Assembly: GCA_963820415.1 (NCBI GenBank)
Contig: CAWFZT010000004.1
Span: 310,001 to 374,000 of the forward strand
Length of the DNA stretch: 64,000 nt
Reading direction: 5' to 3'
Source: CAWFZT01 sp963820415
GTDB taxonomy: Bacteria > Chloroflexota > Anaerolineae > Anaerolineales > Anaerolineaceae
Shown here piece after piece: positions 62,329-64,000 of the stretch (positions are counted from its first letter, which is position 1; every line of letters begins with the position of its first letter). Both the position numbers and the translations under genes were made by a program. Below the pieces are notes generated by a model. The model ran no database searches, was not told the origin of the DNA, and was given only the letters and a program-made list of their open reading frames with translations.

Positions 62329-64000
62329 CTAATTCTCTCGCCTGGCGGGTTTTTCGACAACTACGGCCTTCTGGCGTTCTTTTTTTAAAGGATCTTTCTC
62401 GACGAAGATCTTTTCCTCGGGTGAAAGGATCCATTTCCGTGTAATACATCACACTGGCGTAGGTAGAAGGTGTGGGAGTAAAAATTTGCACCTGTTCAGG
62501 GCTGATGTGCAGGGAATGGCTGGCGAACTCCTTCAATTTGAGCATATCCTTTTCGCGGCAGCCTGGGTAGGCGGCGATCAAATAATAGGTGAGAAACTGG
62601 CGTTTGCCCAGGGACTGGCTGAGACTGTCAAAGCGTTCTTTGAACCTGACCAGGACGGATTTCGACGGCTTACCCATGCGATGGAGGATGTGCGCTTCGC
62701 TGTGTTCGGGAGCCACTTTCAACTGCCCAGACACATGGTGTTCAACTACTTCTTCCAGGTACGTCTGGCCATGTTTGCGGTCGGCCAACACCATATCATA
62801 GCGGATACCGGAGCCGACGAAGACCTTTTTGACGCCTTTAACCTGGCGCAGCCTCTTCAGCAGTTCGACCTGAGAGGTGTGGTCGATCTTTAACAACGGG
62901 CAAATTTCGGGTGTGAGGCAGCGCCGGCCCTGGCAGCTTCCCTTGGACAATTTCTTATCGCACTCGATAGCGTACATGTTAGCAGTTGGACCACCTGCAT
63001 CCAGGATATATCCTTTGAAATCAGGCAATTCGGTCAGGCGGCGGGCCTCATCGAGAATTGAACCCTGGCTGCGCCAGCGGATGGTGCGCCCTTCGTGAAC
63101 GGCGATGGCGCAGAAATTACATTCGCCATAACAGCCGCGGTGGGTGGAAATGGAAAATTTTATCGTTTCGAGGGCTTTGACTTGACCCTGGGCCTCGTAA
63201 TAAGGATGTTGGGCGCGCTCGAAATCTATGGCGTAAACCTGGTCCAGCTCAGCCTGAGTAGGGTAGGGAGCAGGGGGATTCTGTACCAGGTAGCGGTCAC
63301 CATGCCGTTGGTAAAGGCCCTTGGCGTTAAGCGGGTCATTATTGCGGTAGAAAGTGTGGAACATATCGATGAACGCCAGATTATCCTGGCTGACTTCCTC
63401 GAAAGCCCCGATTTCCAGGTACCCCTCTCGCTTTTCTTTTGCGATATAGCATAAACCCGGGATTTCCCGCGGATTTTCGCCGGACCGAAGAGCAGCCGCC
63501 AGGGTCAGCACGGAATTCTCCGCCATCGCGTAAAGCAGGTAATCTGCTTTTGCGTCGAAGAGGATTGAACCCCGCACGCGATCGGACCAGAAGTCGTAAT
63601 GGGCTACCCGGCGCAGGCTGGCTTCGATTCCGCCCAGCACGATCGGGCGAGTGTTCTTAAAGAAACGCCGGATCAGATTCGCATAGACAATAACTGCCCG
63701 GTCGGGACGGCGGTTATTGACCCCTCCTGGGGTGTAATCGTCGCTGTGCCGTTTTTTCTTCAGGGCGGTGTAATTTGCGACCATCGAGTCGATGCTGCCG
63801 CCGCTTACTCCCCAGAACAGGGTCGGCTCGCCCAACCGGGTGATATCCAGGTCAGAATGGGTATCCGGCTGGGCAATCACGCCGACCCTATAACCGGCAT
63901 TGACCAGCACTTTTCCGATCACGGCGATGCCAATAAATGGGCTGTCGATATAGCTGTCGCCAGATACCAGGATTACATCCAGGTGATCCCAGCCCAATTT
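62329..64000 (-). CDS. ygiQ: YgiQ-family radical SAM protein, partial and frameshifted
   Basis: Radical SAM protein of the YgiQ family, cut by the right window edge (the first codons lie beyond 64000; the family's N terminus is longer). The cluster-binding cysteines are Cys289, Cys293 and Cys296 of the visible part (STHRGCYGECNFCAI). Other family blocks: LDVILVSGDSYIDSPFIGIA, FWGVSGGSIDSMVANYTALK, PIVLGGIEASLRRVAHYDFW. Near 62416-62424 the frame changes. In the other frame the tail reads PEEKIFVEKDPLKKERQKAV and ends at TAG 62329-62331, the normal family C terminus. Without correction it appears fused to the methyltransferase. Enzymatic role not established. Confidence 0.88.

Noticed and set aside
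1..64000. CRISPR array or retron-type repeats
   Set aside because: No regularly spaced identical direct repeats were seen; the only clear repeats are the palindromic element and the tRNA-Lys fragments.

Overview
The window looks like a chromosomal stretch from a bacterium of the Chloroflexota, probably class Anaerolineae. This is inferred from style, not from a marker gene: lipoprotein solute-binding proteins with long Thr/Pro-rich linkers after the lipobox, lipidated HlyD-type adaptors, a response-regulator family with an N-terminal 'ERQ-RRE' helix-turn-helix-like segment, and mid-range GC. There are no rRNA genes and no CRISPR array. Three tRNA genes are present: Lys (UUU), Gly (GCC) and Cys (GCA).

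Layout. 0-13 kb is mostly plus-strand housekeeping and metabolism: an aldo/keto reductase, DedA, a GT4 glycosyltransferase, a DUF429 protein, a P5C dehydrogenase-type ALDH, a two-subunit CoA-transferase followed by a 2-hydroxyacid dehydrogenase, a HAD phosphatase, an EamA exporter, RarA, a histidine phosphatase, and a cyclic-di-AMP receptor followed by a truncated second copy. 13-24 kb holds an MFS protein, a divergent FGGY kinase / glycerol-3-phosphate dehydrogenase pair, and two GH94 phosphorylases with a cupin (beta-glucan phosphorolysis). 24-31 kb is a TetR-controlled efflux operon (two ABC ATPases, an FtsX permease, two HlyD lipoproteins) with a clear promoter and a palindromic operator candidate.

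32.1-52.4 kb is the most interesting part. It is flanked and divided by three 44-bp copies of the 3' half of tRNA-Lys (32144, 46811, and within the intact gene at 52370-52441). The left and middle copies share a further ~100 bp with spaced CCAATGG/CCATTGG motifs. I read this as two genomic islands inserted one after the other into the same tRNA-Lys gene. Island A (~14.7 kb) carries a hybrid histidine kinase, a response regulator, a sugar ABC importer without its ATPase, an ADP-ribosylglycohydrolase-like protein, a Nif3-like protein, a six-hairpin glycosidase and a GH172 enzyme, then decayed GNAT and HNH genes. Island B (~5.6 kb) carries MarR, a heterodimeric ABC exporter and an HlyD adaptor, then an IS630 scrap. 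No integrase was found in either.

52.6-64 kb returns to ordinary chromosome: tRNA-Gly and tRNA-Cys, tpiA with a metalloprotease-like gene and an orphan solute-binding protein, mntP, an orphan ModB-type permease, an ABC exporter, an MFS protein, a YtxH-domain protein, a THUMP methyltransferase and ygiQ (cut by the window edge).

Caution: about a dozen otherwise well-conserved genes, including tpiA, are broken by single frameshifts with both halves intact. That pattern fits uncorrected assembly indels better than gene decay. It also creates a false-looking ygiQ-methyltransferase fusion. The GNAT, HNH, truncated cyclic-di-AMP receptor and IS630 remnants look genuinely decayed.
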